From Paenibacillus alkaliterrae (GTDB lineage: Bacteria > Bacillota > Bacilli > Paenibacillales > Paenibacillaceae), in contig NZ_JAKGAP010000028.1 in NCBI RefSeq assembly GCF_021532375.1, positions 26,834-90,833 on the forward strand: 64,000 nucleotides of DNA, in the 5' to 3' direction. The position numbers were made by a program, and so were the translations under genes. The stretch's first letter is position 1; every line of letters starts with the position of its first letter. Positions 1 through 8,289 of the stretch are shown here, piece after piece. The notes under the pieces are model-generated. The model was not told the origin of the DNA. It searched no databases and saw only the letters and a program-made list of their open reading frames with translations.

Positions 1-1
1 C

Positions 2-769
2 TGGATCGCAGCCTGGGAAGGGCCGGGGCTGCGGTTTGAAGGCATACTCAAGACCTTTTGTGATGGAGGAGAGTGTATTGCTGCCGATGGCGCACTGAAG
101 ATCGTGAACGCACATGCGGTGACTTTCGTTTTCACGGGAGCAACCGGCTTTGTAAATTACTGTGACATCGGCGGGGATCCAACAGAGAAAAACCGGCAAA
201 ACCTTGCGCGTATCGCCGGTCGTCCTTACGAGGAAGTGTTGAACGAGCATATCGAAGATCATTCGGCCTTGTTCAATCGTGTTGCGTTGCGGCTGGACGG
301 AGATGCGAATAAGGATGAAAAAGAAGGTGGAAGAGACCGTCTGCCGACGGATCAACAAATTCGCTCTATTCGCGAGAAGGCGGATCCGGCATTAGCGGCA
401 TTGTATTTTCAATTCGGTCGATACTTGAATCAACATGAGCCTTTTCCCATGCAGATTGACGCGAACTTTGGGGGCACCGCCGGCATCGCAGAAATGCTAT
501 TGCAAAGTCGTGCCCGATATAAAGGGAACAGCGCCGAATATGTGATTGATCTGCTGCCGGCGCTGCCGGTTCAATGGCCGGAAGGATCCGTCACGGGATT
601 ACGCGCGCGAGGCGGTTTCGAGATCGACATGACATGGGAGGACGGAATGCTTTCAAGAGCTGTTGTACGTTCTTTGAAAGGATTGTCGTGTACGTTGCGC
701 TACCGGAATGAGTCGATCCGATGCGGCGTGAATGCGGGAGATCCTTTTCATTACTGTCCATCCAAGTAA
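2..769 (+). pseudogene. GH95 alpha-L-fucosidase remnant, middle deleted in frame
   Basis: The frame is open from base 2, so the true start lies outside the window. The first part reads like the N-terminal half of GH95 fucosidases (LRFEG near the start, GDPTEKNRQNLARIAGR, LFNRVALRLDG, DPALAALYFQFGRYL). It then jumps straight to the C-terminal hallmark QIDANFGGTAGIAEMLLQS and LPALPVQWPEGSVTGLRARGGF. In intact members several hundred residues, including most of the catalytic barrel, separate these two blocks. The frame is kept across the join, near base 430-445, but the protein should be catalytically dead because the usual general acid and the Asn pair lie in the missing part. It ends with TAA at 767-769. 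The family call is firm; pseudogene status is inferred from the missing core. Confidence 0.75.
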
Positions 770-1202
770 AATAATTAACCTGGGAATAATAGTTTTCGAT
801 ATGCTAGCCGGAGTCATGCGGGTTTGTTTTTTAAAGGTGCGGTAAAAATGAGGCATGCTTTCAAATCCGCATTTCTCGGCGATCGCATTGATCTTGTCCT
901 TGCTGTTTAAAAGGAGCTCCTTTACGGCAACGATTCGTTTTTCCGCGATATAATCCGTTATATTCATACCGATCAGCTGTTTAAATACTCGGCTGAAATG
1001 CGCCGGCGATACAGACGCTTTCTTGGCCAAAGAATCCAAGTCCAATCTGTCGTCTAGATTTTGATCGATATAGGCAAGCACGTCCTTCATCCACTCCGGA
1101 CCAAACATGCAGCATCTTCATCTTATAGTGTATAAACATTCGTTTCAATTTCTCGTCTAAATCGTCCTTCTGATGCATACGCTTGATTCGGTGGTAGCCC
1201 AT
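653..1202 (-). pseudogene. AraC-family regulator remnant, frameshifted and truncated
   Basis: The longest frame (1108 down to 653) holds an AraC C-terminal DNA-binding domain with two helix-turn-helices: LDSLAKKASVSPAHFSRVFK, then INAIAEKCGFESMPHFYRTFKK. Sequence that would lie just upstream (MGYHRIKRMHQKDDLDEKLKRM, near 1202-1110) is in another reading frame, so a frameshift lies around 1110-1120. The N-terminal sensing domain of a normal 280-300 residue regulator is absent. Homology stops near 780, and the frame runs on antisense to the GH95 remnant as meaningless sequence to 653. It was probably the regulator of the decayed fucosidase locus. Confidence 0.65.
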
Positions 1203-1269
1203 GCTACTTGATCACGTTTAAAAGATTGCGTGGACGAGAATAAGCATTTATCCTAAAAGAGGAAAGAGA

Positions 1270-3084
1270 TTGTTTTCGCTTTATATGAAAGGGCTTTTAG
1301 TTTATGCGGCGGGAGGGGTGCCTGTGGAACAGCTCGCGCTTGTCTTGTTCGAGCGAATGGGGATGCTCTTGATCCTTATGTTTATACTGACCCGCATCCC
1401 GCTGTTCCGAAATATTTTGGACCGGGATATCAATCTTCGAACGGGAATCGTTTTTGCCGTATTGTTCGGCCTGATCGGTATTGTAGGGACGTACGCGGGC
1501 GTCGCCGTGAGTCCGGAGGAGACGGGTTCCGCGTTCTGGGTAACCTCGCTTGCCCCTGATGAGATGATGGCCCATTCCGCGCTCATCGGCATTGTAATGG
1601 CCGGATTGCTCGGAGGCGTTTATGTCGGTGCCGGAGCGGGATTGCTGACAGGCCTGCATGCTTATGCTTTGGGCGGGATTGCAGGTGTCTCCTATGCTGT
1701 TTCTTCTCCGCTCATCGGCCTTCTGGCGGGATTCGTCGCTCGTTTTTTCTATGAAGAACGGATTATCGCCCCGATCAAAGCGATGTTCATCGGGGTGTTT
1801 GCCCCTATCCTTCAGATGGGAGTCCTATTGATTGTCACCACCTCCTCGGAAACGGCTATCGAGCTAGTTAATCGGGTTGGTGTTCCCATGGTCATTACGA
1901 ACAGCATCGGTATCGCCATATTCGTCGCGATGATTCAGGTTGCTCTCAAGGAAGAGGAGCGGGCGGCGGCGCTTGAAACCCAAAGGGCGTTTACCATTAC
2001 CGAAATGGTGCTTCCTCACCTAAAGCAGGGACTGTCCTATGAGACTGCACGGGAGACGGCAGCCATTCTGCTGCGGGAATTGCAGGCCGACGCCGTGGGC
2101 GTGACGGACACGGAACGGATTCTTGCGCATGCCGGCATCGGCACTTCCCGGCACGTCCCCGGGGAATCCATTGTTACGGAATTGTCGAGAAAGGCGATTC
2201 GTACCGGTACGATTCAGATTGCGGATAACCGGGAACAGATTCAGCCACATCATTCCGACTTGGGAGCGGCCATTATTGTGCCGTTCGACCAATCGGGCCG
2301 GACGGCGGGATTAATCAAGCTTTATTTTCGCAGTCCCAAACAGATCCGCAAGGTGGAGGTTGAATTTGCATACGGTTTGAGAAAGCTGATCTCCAGCCAG
2401 TTAACGAGCGCGATGGGCGAGAAGCTGGAAGCGCTGATGAAGGATGCGGAGCTCCGGGTTCTGCAAGCGCAGATTAATCCGCATTTTCTGTTTAATACGT
2501 TAAATTCCATTGTGACCTTAATACGGATCGATCCGGACCATGCGCGCCATATGACGGTACAGCTGGGGCAGTTCATGCGGATGAACTTGACGATGACCCA
2601 GTCGCCGCTCGTTCCCCTTTATCGGGAGATGGAGCATCTGAACACCTATTTGGAGATTATACGGATTCGGTTCGCCGATCAATTGAAGGTGGAATGCGTA
2701 TCGGAGCCGAATCTTGAGATGGTTCTGATCCCGCCGTCGACGCTGCAGCCCCTCGTTGAGAACAGCATCCAGCATGGGCTTAAGAAAAAAAAGAACGGGG
2801 GATGGGTTCGAATTGAATTGAAGCGGGAAGGGGATGCAGTGCGGATCACCGTAGAGGATAACGGTGAAGGAATTCCGGGCGTCCTCCTGGACAAGCTTGG
2901 CACGGTCCCGATGAGGGGCGGAAGCGGGAGCACCGGCCTGGGCGTTCACAATGTCAATCAGCGTTTGATCAGTTTACTTGGTCCGGAAGCATCGCTTACG
3001 TACGGGAACCGTAACGAGAGCGGGGCGCGGGTAACGTTTGCCGTCCCATACGGGGAACGTGGAATGGAGGGGAGAAGTCAATGA
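1270..3084 (+). CDS. LytS/BtsS-type sensor histidine kinase
   Basis: A membrane sensor kinase of 604 residues. Residues 1-230 form a set of about six hydrophobic segments of the 5TM-LYT (LytS/YehU) type, with the family-typical FERMGMLLILMFILTRIPLFR near the N-terminus. Residues about 240-385 look like a GAF domain. Residues 390-475 are the His_kinase domain with LQAQINPHFLFNTLNS, phospho-acceptor His405. A HATPase domain follows (N box LVENSIQHGLK, G boxes DNGEGIP and GSGSTGLGVHNV). The start is TTG at 1270, chosen for the GAGG at 1259-1262; a GTG at 1324 is a weaker alternative. It overlaps the response regulator by 4 bases. Relatives (B. subtilis LytS, E. coli BtsS/YpdA) control pyruvate or acetate-type transport, and the transporter genes just downstream fit such a role. 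Confidence 0.9.
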   Translation: MFSLYMKGLLVYAAGGVPVEQLALVLFERMGMLLILMFILTRIPLFRNILDRDINLRTGIVFAVLFGLIGIVGTYAGVAVSPEETGSAFWVTSLAPDEMMAHSALIGIVMAGLLGGVYVGAGAGLLTGLHAYALGGIAGVSYAVSSPLIGLLAGFVARFFYEERIIAPIKAMFIGVFAPILQMGVLLIVTTSSETAIELVNRVGVPMVITNSIGIAIFVAMIQVALKEEERAAALETQRAFTITEMVLPHLKQGLSYETARETAAILLRELQADAVGVTDTERILAHAGIGTSRHVPGESIVTELSRKAIRTGTIQIADNREQIQPHHSDLGAAIIVPFDQSGRTAGLIKLYFRSPKQIRKVEVEFAYGLRKLISSQLTSAMGEKLEALMKDAELRVLQAQINPHFLFNTLNSIVTLIRIDPDHARHMTVQLGQFMRMNLTMTQSPLVPLYREMEHLNTYLEIIRIRFADQLKVECVSEPNLEMVLIPPSTLQPLVENSIQHGLKKKKNGGWVRIELKREGDAVRITVEDNGEGIPGVLLDKLGTVPMRGGSGSTGLGVHNVNQRLISLLGPEASLTYGNRNESGARVTFAVPYGERGMEGRSQ

Positions 3085-3833
3085 AGCTTCGAATCATGAT
3101 TGCGGAGGATGAGCGGCTGGCAAGAGAGGAACTCATCTATCTGCTGTCGAAGGAGCCGGACGTTGAGCTGGTACCGTCGGCTGCCAGCGGGGTTGAAGCA
3201 TTGGAGCTGGTCCAGAAGCATAAGCCTGATGTTGTCTTTCTTGATATCGAAATGCCTGAGATGGACGGTATTCAAGCGACTCACCGGCTTTATGAGCTGG
3301 ATCTCCGGCCTTTCCTGGTCTTTACGACGGCCTACGATCAGTACGCGCTTGAGGCTTTTCAACTGGAAGCGGTCGATTATTTGCTTAAGCCTTACGATGA
3401 AGATCGGCTTAGGCGGACACTCGAGCGAATCCGCGGGAGAAAGGCTGAAGCCGGGACCGATGCGAGAACGAAAGCGCCGCCGGCTCCCCCCTTCAAGAGC
3501 GGCAAGCTTCTTGTGGATGACGGCGCCCGTATGGTCGTGCTGGAGGCGGACCTGTTCCTCTATGCGGTTAAAGAGGATAAGGTTACCCGCATTCATATGG
3601 CGGACGGCCGGTCTTATGCGGCAAAACAGACGCTGCAGGAGCTCGAGGAGAGGCTTGGACCTTCGTTCTTCCGTCCTCATCGGAGCTATCTGGTCAATCT
3701 GGATTATATTTATGAGATTGAGCCTTGGTTTAACGGCGCCTACAATGCTATTTTAAGAGATCCGAATCGGACTCCAATACCGGTTTCCCGTGTGGCGGCC
3801 AAAGAAATGATCCGGCTGCTGCAGGGGCATTAA
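3081..3833 (+). CDS. LytR/AlgR-type response regulator (LytTR DNA-binding)
   Basis: A 250-residue response regulator. The N-terminal receiver domain (1-120) has acidic residues E9/D10, phospho-acceptor Asp55 in VVFLDIEMPEMDG, Thr in VFTTAYDQYA and Lys in DYLLKPY. A linker rich in charged residues and proline leads to a LytTR DNA-binding domain (about 145-250) with the typical FFRPHRSYLVNLDYI and PIPVSR motifs. The ATG at 3081 overlaps the kinase stop (ATGA) and has GGAGGGGAG just upstream, so the two proteins are probably translationally coupled. The likely target is the downstream promoter at 3846-3934, whose -35 is poor and which carries LytTR-like boxes. Confidence 0.92.
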   Translation: MKLRIMIAEDERLAREELIYLLSKEPDVELVPSAASGVEALELVQKHKPDVVFLDIEMPEMDGIQATHRLYELDLRPFLVFTTAYDQYALEAFQLEAVDYLLKPYDEDRLRRTLERIRGRKAEAGTDARTKAPPAPPFKSGKLLVDDGARMVVLEADLFLYAVKEDKVTRIHMADGRSYAAKQTLQELEERLGPSFFRPHRSYLVNLDYIYEIEPWFNGAYNAILRDPNRTPIPVSRVAAKEMIRLLQGH

Positions 3834-3845
3834 TCGTTAATGGTG

Positions 3846-3934
3846 TACGTTCAGGACGGCTATTGTGTATGTAAGGAGCGATTTCCGACGTTTCGCACCG
3901 AAATCGTTCAATAGCGGAAAATAGAAGCTATAAT
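3846..3934 (+). promoter_or_regulatory. Candidate LytR-dependent promoter of the DUF485-symporter operon
   Basis: A good -10 (TATAAT, 3929-3934) is preceded after 17 bases by GTTCAA (3906-3911), a poor -35. TACGTTCAG at 3846-3854 fits the LytTR-domain box pattern [TA][AC][CA]GTTN[AT][TG]. Weaker versions lie at 3833-3841 (ATCGTTAAT) and 3903-3911 (ATCGTTCAA), the last overlapping the -35. An activator-dependent promoter is inferred. The boxes do not show the usual 21-22 base spacing, so the assignment is tentative. A near-cre sequence (TGTAAGCGCTTCAT on the minus strand) sits just downstream of the -10. Confidence 0.4.
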
Positions 3935-4007
3935 ATATGAAGCGCTTACAACATGATTTATACCGAAACCGTTTATCGGCGCAATTCATCAAATGGAGGG
4001 AATCGCG

Positions 4008-4331
4008 TTGAGAAAGAACCAGTTAACGTACAGCGATATTGCCCGTTCGGAGCTTTTCCGCAAGCTGATTGTGAAGAAGAAACGTTTTATCATTCCGATG
4101 ACCCTGTTCTTCCTGGCGTTTTACTTTACTCTTCCGGTCCTGACATCATTCTCCGAGGTCTTGAATAATAAGGCTGTCGGCTCGATTTCTTGGGCGTGGA
4201 TCTTTGCGTTCACCCAGTTTATTATGACATGGACTTTATGCTCTATCTATTCCAGGAAATCCCAAACATTCGACGCGCTTTGCAAAGAGATCAAAGATCA
4301 GGCGCAAGCCGCCGAAAGAAAGGCGGGTTGA
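4008..4331 (+). CDS. DUF485 family membrane protein (YjcH-like)
   Basis: A small protein of 107 residues with two transmembrane segments (FIIPMTLFFLAFYFTLPVL and WAWIFAFTQFIMTWTLC) flanked by basic residues, typical of DUF485. This family is almost always encoded directly upstream of an ActP-type symporter, as here (3-base gap), and is thought to be an accessory subunit. The start is TTG at 4008, because GGAGGG at 3995-4000 lies 7 bases upstream. An in-frame ATG at 3993 overlaps this ribosome binding site and is unlikely to be used. Confidence 0.85.
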   Translation: MRKNQLTYSDIARSELFRKLIVKKKRFIIPMTLFFLAFYFTLPVLTSFSEVLNNKAVGSISWAWIFAFTQFIMTWTLCSIYSRKSQTFDALCKEIKDQAQAAERKAG

Positions 4332-4334
4332 CCG

Positions 4335-5870
4335 ATGAATACGGCGTTTCTATTGTTTCTCATTATCGTGCTGGGCACCCTTGTGATCACCTATTATGCT
4401 GCAAAAAAAACAAAAACGGCTAACGAATTTTACACCGCCGGCGGGGGATTGACAGGCTGGCAGAATGGACTTGCCATTGCCGGGGATTACATGTCGGCGG
4501 CTTCCTTCCTCGGGATTGCGGGAATGATCGCGCTGTTCGGCTTTGACGGATTTTTCTACAGCATCGGGTTTCTTGTCGCCTATCTGGTCGTGTTGTATCT
4601 CGTAGCGGAGCCGCTGCGGAATCTGGGCAAGTATACGATGGCGGATATGATTGCGGCACGTTTCGATAACAAAAAAATTCGCGGCGTTGCAGCGCTCAAT
4701 TCGATCGTCATCTCCATCTTCTACATGATCGCCCAGCTGGTCGGCGCCGGAGCGCTCATCTCGCTTCTTATCCCCGGCCTCGATTACACGGCCTCCGTGC
4801 TCATCGTCGGAGTGCTTATGACTGTCTACGTTGTATTCGGCGGCATGACGGCGACGAGTTGGGTGCAAATCATCAAATGTGTGCTGCTTGTAGCCGGCAC
4901 GTTCATTATTTCGCTCATTGTTTTCGCCAAATTCAATTTCAATATCGGGCATATGTTCGACGAAATGCGGACTGCTACCCCTCTGAAGGAAGCGTTCTTG
5001 AATCCGGGCAACAAATTTGCGAACGGACTCGATACGCTTTCTCTTAACCTGGCTCTTGTGCTGGGGACGGCAGGCTTGCCGCATATTCTGATCCGATTCT
5101 TCACCGTGAAAGACGCGCCTACCGCAAGAAAATCCGTTGTCGTCGCCACTTGGATCATCGGCTTGTTCTATGTCATGACGCTCTTTCTCGGCTTCGGTGC
5201 GGCAGCTTTCGTCGGCAATGACGTGATTGTGCAAGCGAACGCTGCGGGCAATATGGCTGCTCCTCTTCTTGCCAGAGCTCTTGGCGGAGAATTTTTGTTT
5301 GCCTTTGTATCGGCTGTGGCGTTCGCAACGATTCTGGCTGTTGTCGCCGGTCTTGTGCTCGCAGCCGCCTCCGCTTTCGCTCACGATTTCTATGGCCATA
5401 TTATTCGGAAAGGGAACGTACGGGAGAAAGAGCAGGTAAGGGCAGCCCGGCTGGCTTCCGTGGGCGTTGCCGTTATTTCCATCCTGCTTGCTCTGTTTGC
5501 GCAGAAGCTGAATGTCGCGTTCCTTGTGGCTCTTGCCTTTGCCGTGGCCGCCAGCGCCAATCTGCCCGTTCTCGTATTTACGGTATTCTGGAAACGGTTT
5601 AACACAACGGGAGCGGTTACGGGCATGCTGATCGGTTTAATCAGCGCTCTCGTTCTTGTAGCGGTCAGTCCTAACGTTTGGGATCCGGTCGCAGGCAAGG
5701 CGATCTTCGTCGGCACACCGCTTATTAGTCTGACCAATCCGGGGATCATATCGATTCCATTAGGGTTCTTGGGGGCGTTTATCGGAACTTACTTTTCCTC
5801 CAAGCGGGACGATGCAAAGTTTGACGAGATATTAGTGAAAGCGAACACGGGTATTCGGGAATTGGTATGA
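4335..5870 (+). CDS. ActP-like solute:cation symporter (SSS family)
   Basis: A 511-residue integral membrane protein with about 13 hydrophobic helices, belonging to the sodium:solute symporter family (acetate/monocarboxylate permease branch). Diagnostic stretches are NEFYTAGGGLTGWQNGLAIAG near residue 35, SAASFLGIAGMIALFGFDG and GTAGLPHILIRFFTV in the middle. The predicted substrate is acetate, pyruvate or another short carboxylate. It follows the DUF485 gene and the LytS/LytR-type pair, so the four genes probably form a sense-and-import unit for a carboxylate. A strong terminator follows at 5932. The exact substrate cannot be read from sequence. Confidence 0.88.
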   Translation: MNTAFLLFLIIVLGTLVITYYAAKKTKTANEFYTAGGGLTGWQNGLAIAGDYMSAASFLGIAGMIALFGFDGFFYSIGFLVAYLVVLYLVAEPLRNLGKYTMADMIAARFDNKKIRGVAALNSIVISIFYMIAQLVGAGALISLLIPGLDYTASVLIVGVLMTVYVVFGGMTATSWVQIIKCVLLVAGTFIISLIVFAKFNFNIGHMFDEMRTATPLKEAFLNPGNKFANGLDTLSLNLALVLGTAGLPHILIRFFTVKDAPTARKSVVVATWIIGLFYVMTLFLGFGAAAFVGNDVIVQANAAGNMAAPLLARALGGEFLFAFVSAVAFATILAVVAGLVLAAASAFAHDFYGHIIRKGNVREKEQVRAARLASVGVAVISILLALFAQKLNVAFLVALAFAVAASANLPVLVFTVFWKRFNTTGAVTGMLIGLISALVLVAVSPNVWDPVAGKAIFVGTPLISLTNPGIISIPLGFLGAFIGTYFSSKRDDAKFDEILVKANTGIRELV

Positions 5871-5894
5871 TAACGTCCGACATTGCACGAATAA

Positions 5895-5918
5895 CAAAAA
5901 GCCCCGAGTAACGGGGCT
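5895..5918 (-). terminator. Rho-independent terminator, minus strand
   Basis: On the minus strand a stem AGCCCCG/CGGGGCT with a 5-base loop is followed directly by TTTTT. It would end a leftward transcript coming from the small reading frame at 6084-5968. Confidence 0.55.
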
Positions 5919-5931
5919 AGTCAACAGTCTT

Positions 5932-5969
5932 AGCGAGTGTATGTCAATCATACGCTCGCTGTTTTTTTT
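5932..5969 (+). terminator. Rho-independent terminator of the symporter operon
   Basis: A 12-base stem AGCGAGTGTATG / CATACGCTCGCT (one T-G pair), a 5-base loop, then a run of eight T. Confidence 0.9.
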
Positions 5970-6084
5970 ATAGAGGGGACTCATAGAAATTACTCGGCCT
6001 TATGGCGACAGGGCTTGAATATCGAAGTCCCGCTGCAAACCAGAAAAGAAGCAGCCCGGTTCCTTCACATGGTTTACACTTCAT
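5968..6084 (-). CDS. Possible 38-residue peptide (unknown)
   Basis: The ATG at 6084 is preceded by AAGGAGGAACAAGG, an unusually good ribosome binding site. The peptide begins MKCKPCEGTG, contains a short hydrophobic stretch LLLFWFAAGL and ends with NFYESPL. A minus-strand terminator lies about 50 bases beyond its stop. No family is recognised. The good translation signal and matching terminator suggest a real small gene, but the length is short enough that chance cannot be excluded. Confidence 0.35.
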   Translation of the reverse strand: MKCKPCEGTGLLLFWFAAGLRYSSPVAIRPSNFYESPL

Positions 6085-6340
6085 CCTTGTTCCTCCTTCA
6101 CTTTTTTTGAAAAATGAGGAGCCCGCATATGTGTGTAACGAGATGTGGGACGAGTCAAAACTATCATAATTTTTTGGAGAAGGCAAAACCGTTATAAATG
6201 GGTTTTTTGCGATGCACCCCAAAGAAGTCGGGCTATTCTGAAAAATACTCTCGCATTCTCCAAATTCCTTATCATGTTAGTCCGGCGGCTCCCTTATTGC
6301 ATTTACGGTAGGTTTAAGAGATGGAGATGGATGTCCTTAA

Positions 6341-6481
6341 ATCCTATTCGACGAGAAGGGGCATATCGGCTTTCGGCTTTTTGCGGAATGCCCGTATAGC
6401 GAGGTAACACAAGAAGCCAAACGGGCCATCGAAAATAAGGTTTCAATCATCGTCAAATTCCCCTATCTCTCAAGAGATTGA
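6341..6481 (+). pseudogene. C-terminal fragment of an unknown soluble protein
   Basis: An open stretch without a start codon encodes FDEKGHIGFRLFAECPYSE followed by VTQEAKRAIENKVSIIVKFPYLSRD and a stop. It looks like a genuine folded-protein C-terminus, but stops lie a few codons upstream. It overlaps the 3' end of the minus-strand membrane protein. Family not recognised. Between 6085 and 6340 nothing else convincing is visible. Confidence 0.22.
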
Positions 6482-7355
6482 AGAGCGATGCGCCGTCCGT
6501 CGATTTCAGCAGCCTGCGAACGGAGACTGCGGCGGCAGTGAGCCATACGAGCAGCATGATGCCGGCCATAACAGGGAGCGCCGTCAGTTCGAACGCGGAA
6601 AGGCCAAGAACGGTTTGGACGGCGATGAGAAGGATGGATATCATCCATGCGATGCTGCCGGCGTGAATCCACGTACGGGCAATCTTCCCGTCTGTGCTTG
6701 CCCGTTCAAGCAGCCAACCGAGCAGCGGAAGTGCCTGCAGCGCATGGAAGCCCAGCCCGTGAAGGACGATCAGATTGCCGGCGTCTCCCGTATAGCGGCT
6801 CTGCAGCGCGATCATCCACACTCCTCCGGCGAAGGCGGCCATCGTTGAAACGAACGCATAGCGGATGCCCAGCACAAGCAGCGGGCGTGCTTCGTGCTGT
6901 CGTTTGCGGAAAAAAGGGACCGCAAGCAGCACGGTGGCGACGATAATCACGAGCGATTCCAGGCCGAACAAAGCGCCGAATATATTGTCGGCGAGCGTAC
7001 CGGCTTGCGTGAACCGCGGATTGATGCCGCGGAAATGCTGAATCGTCTCTACCGCGTAGGAGTAAAGAGTGCCTTGAATAAATAACCACCGGATCATGGC
7101 CCGTTTGCGGGAACTTAGGCCGGATAGCGGCATGATTGCGGCAATGGACAGTATGAACAATCCGATTGCGGCATCGAACGAAAACGCGCTTTCCAAATTC
7201 CCTTCCGGCAGTACGGCCGCTCCATTGAATCCGATACAAAGAGCAATGATTGCGGCAAGAGCAAAACCCATCAGACCGACCATGACAAGCAATCGTTCAC
7301 CTGCAAACAGCCTCCCGCTCACTTCCTTGGCAGCATTACGGTTTGTTTCTGTCAT
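6453..7355 (-). CDS. Polytopic membrane protein of unknown function
   Basis: A 300-residue protein with about eight hydrophobic helices separated by short, mostly basic loops (for example LLVMVGLMGFALAAIIALC, LFILSIAAIMPLSGL, VLGIRYAFVSTMAAFAGGVW and LTALPVMAGIMLLVWLTAAA). No catalytic or transport motif is recognised. Its start is 116 bases downstream of a TetR gene on the same strand, with a pair of direct repeats in between, so it is probably the main target of that regulator. It may be an inner-membrane protein of the kind often paired with TetR/AcrR regulators. Confidence 0.7.
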   Translation of the reverse strand: MTETNRNAAKEVSGRLFAGERLLVMVGLMGFALAAIIALCIGFNGAAVLPEGNLESAFSFDAAIGLFILSIAAIMPLSGLSSRKRAMIRWLFIQGTLYSYAVETIQHFRGINPRFTQAGTLADNIFGALFGLESLVIIVATVLLAVPFFRKRQHEARPLLVLGIRYAFVSTMAAFAGGVWMIALQSRYTGDAGNLIVLHGLGFHALQALPLLGWLLERASTDGKIARTWIHAGSIAWMISILLIAVQTVLGLSAFELTALPVMAGIMLLVWLTAAAVSVRRLLKSTDGASLFNLLRDRGI

Positions 7356-7396
7356 CCTTGATCAATCCTTTCCTGATGGAAATGAATATTTATTTA

Positions 7397-7425
7397 TCGA
7401 AATATAAATAAAATTTCGAAATATA
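7397..7425. promoter_or_regulatory. Paired 10-base repeats, candidate TetR operator
   Basis: TCGAAATATA occurs at 7397-7406 and 7416-7425 (19-base period), and ATTTCGAAAT at 7413-7422 is a perfect palindrome. The region lies between the tetR-like gene and the membrane protein gene, upstream of the latter. An operator is inferred only. Confidence 0.35.
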
Positions 7426-7471
7426 AGGCGGCAAGTTTTTCCGCCGCCTAAATAACCGCTTGCTGAACCGC

Positions 7472-7978
7472 TTATTTGAAACAAAGCAATTGAGGCAAAT
7501 TCAATACTTCCGATAGCGTAATAAGCAAGCCGGTTCCGATGAACTGGCTTGCCGCCGCGTCCGCATTCGGAATATGGGCCTCGTGGAACTTGGCGGTTAT
7601 CACCTTGTGAATGAGAATGAATTTGTCCCGGACATGCCCCCGAATGACGGGCTCGGCGATGGTGTACGCCTGCATGACAAGCAATATTTCGTCACGATGC
7701 ACGTTCATGATCGATACGAACGCCATTCCCATCGTTTCCTCCAACCGGTCGGCCGGCGCTTCGATCCCCGCGAACGTTTCATAAATGCGGGTCACTGCCC
7801 GGTTAACGACCGCTTTGAACAACTCTTCCTTGCTGGCGAAGAAATGAAACACATAAGGCTGCGTTACGCCTGCCGCCTTCGCTACCAGAGCCGTCGTCGC
7901 TTTATAATATCCCTGTTCCGCGAATACCCCCACGGCTTTATCGATGATCTGTTCTTTCCGATCTTCGCGGATGACCAT
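7472..7978 (-). CDS. TetR/AcrR-family transcriptional regulator
   Basis: A 168-residue regulator. The N-terminal helix-turn-helix is clear: QIIDKAVGVFAEQGYYKAT, then LVAKAAGVTQPYVFHFFASK, EELFKAVV. The rest is an all-helical ligand-binding domain of the TetR_C type with no recognisable ligand specificity. The start is ATG at 7978, with AAAGGAGG about 8 bases upstream. At 168 residues it is slightly short for the family (about 190). It precedes the membrane protein gene 6453-7355 and probably represses it and itself. Confidence 0.88.
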   Translation of the reverse strand: MVIREDRKEQIIDKAVGVFAEQGYYKATTALVAKAAGVTQPYVFHFFASKEELFKAVVNRAVTRIYETFAGIEAPADRLEETMGMAFVSIMNVHRDEILLVMQAYTIAEPVIRGHVRDKFILIHKVITAKFHEAHIPNADAAASQFIGTGLLITLSEVLNLPQLLCFK

Positions 7979-8212
7979 TCTCTCTACCTCCTTTTATTTA
8001 GTACGAGCTATAGTCATGTTACATAATATCAAGGAGAGAGAGTAAAGAAAGTCTATCAAATTACGAAGGAAGGAAAGAAGAGTTTTTGAATTGGGCTTCT
8101 CAAGCAATCGATTTAGAAAAACCAAGAGATCCGGCTCTTGTGAAAATGTATTTAAACCCCTTACTCATCAGGTGGTGATGAATGGCCGTGGTTTGTGCTT
8201 CTAAATTATAAT

Positions 8213-8226
8213 CGAACACATGTTTG
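8213..8226. promoter_or_regulatory. LexA (SOS) box-like sequence
   Basis: CGAACACATGTTTG matches the Firmicute LexA/DinR pattern CGAAC-N4-GTTCG with one mismatch. It lies in the left part of the IS605 relic, upstream of the tnpB remnant, with a possible promoter (TATATT near 8247) after it. Confidence 0.35.
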
Positions 8227-8289
8227 TATTTAGGGATTTGTTGTAGTATATTAGGTAGGCAACGCATCTATTGAATCGACCAACGGGAT

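Noticed and set aside
3936..3949. cre site upstream of the DUF485 gene
   Set aside because: TGTAAGCGCTTCAT lacks one base of the consensus spacing; too weak to list as a site of its own.
4350..5399. Long open frame on the minus strand opposite the symporter gene
   Set aside because: Antisense shadow: rich in His/Arg/Asp with no domain, no ribosome binding site, and the plus strand encodes a clear membrane protein.
6145..6399. 84-codon plus-strand open frame
   Set aside because: Very basic, Trp-rich composition and no ribosome binding site; the plausible coding scrap here is in another frame (6341-6481).
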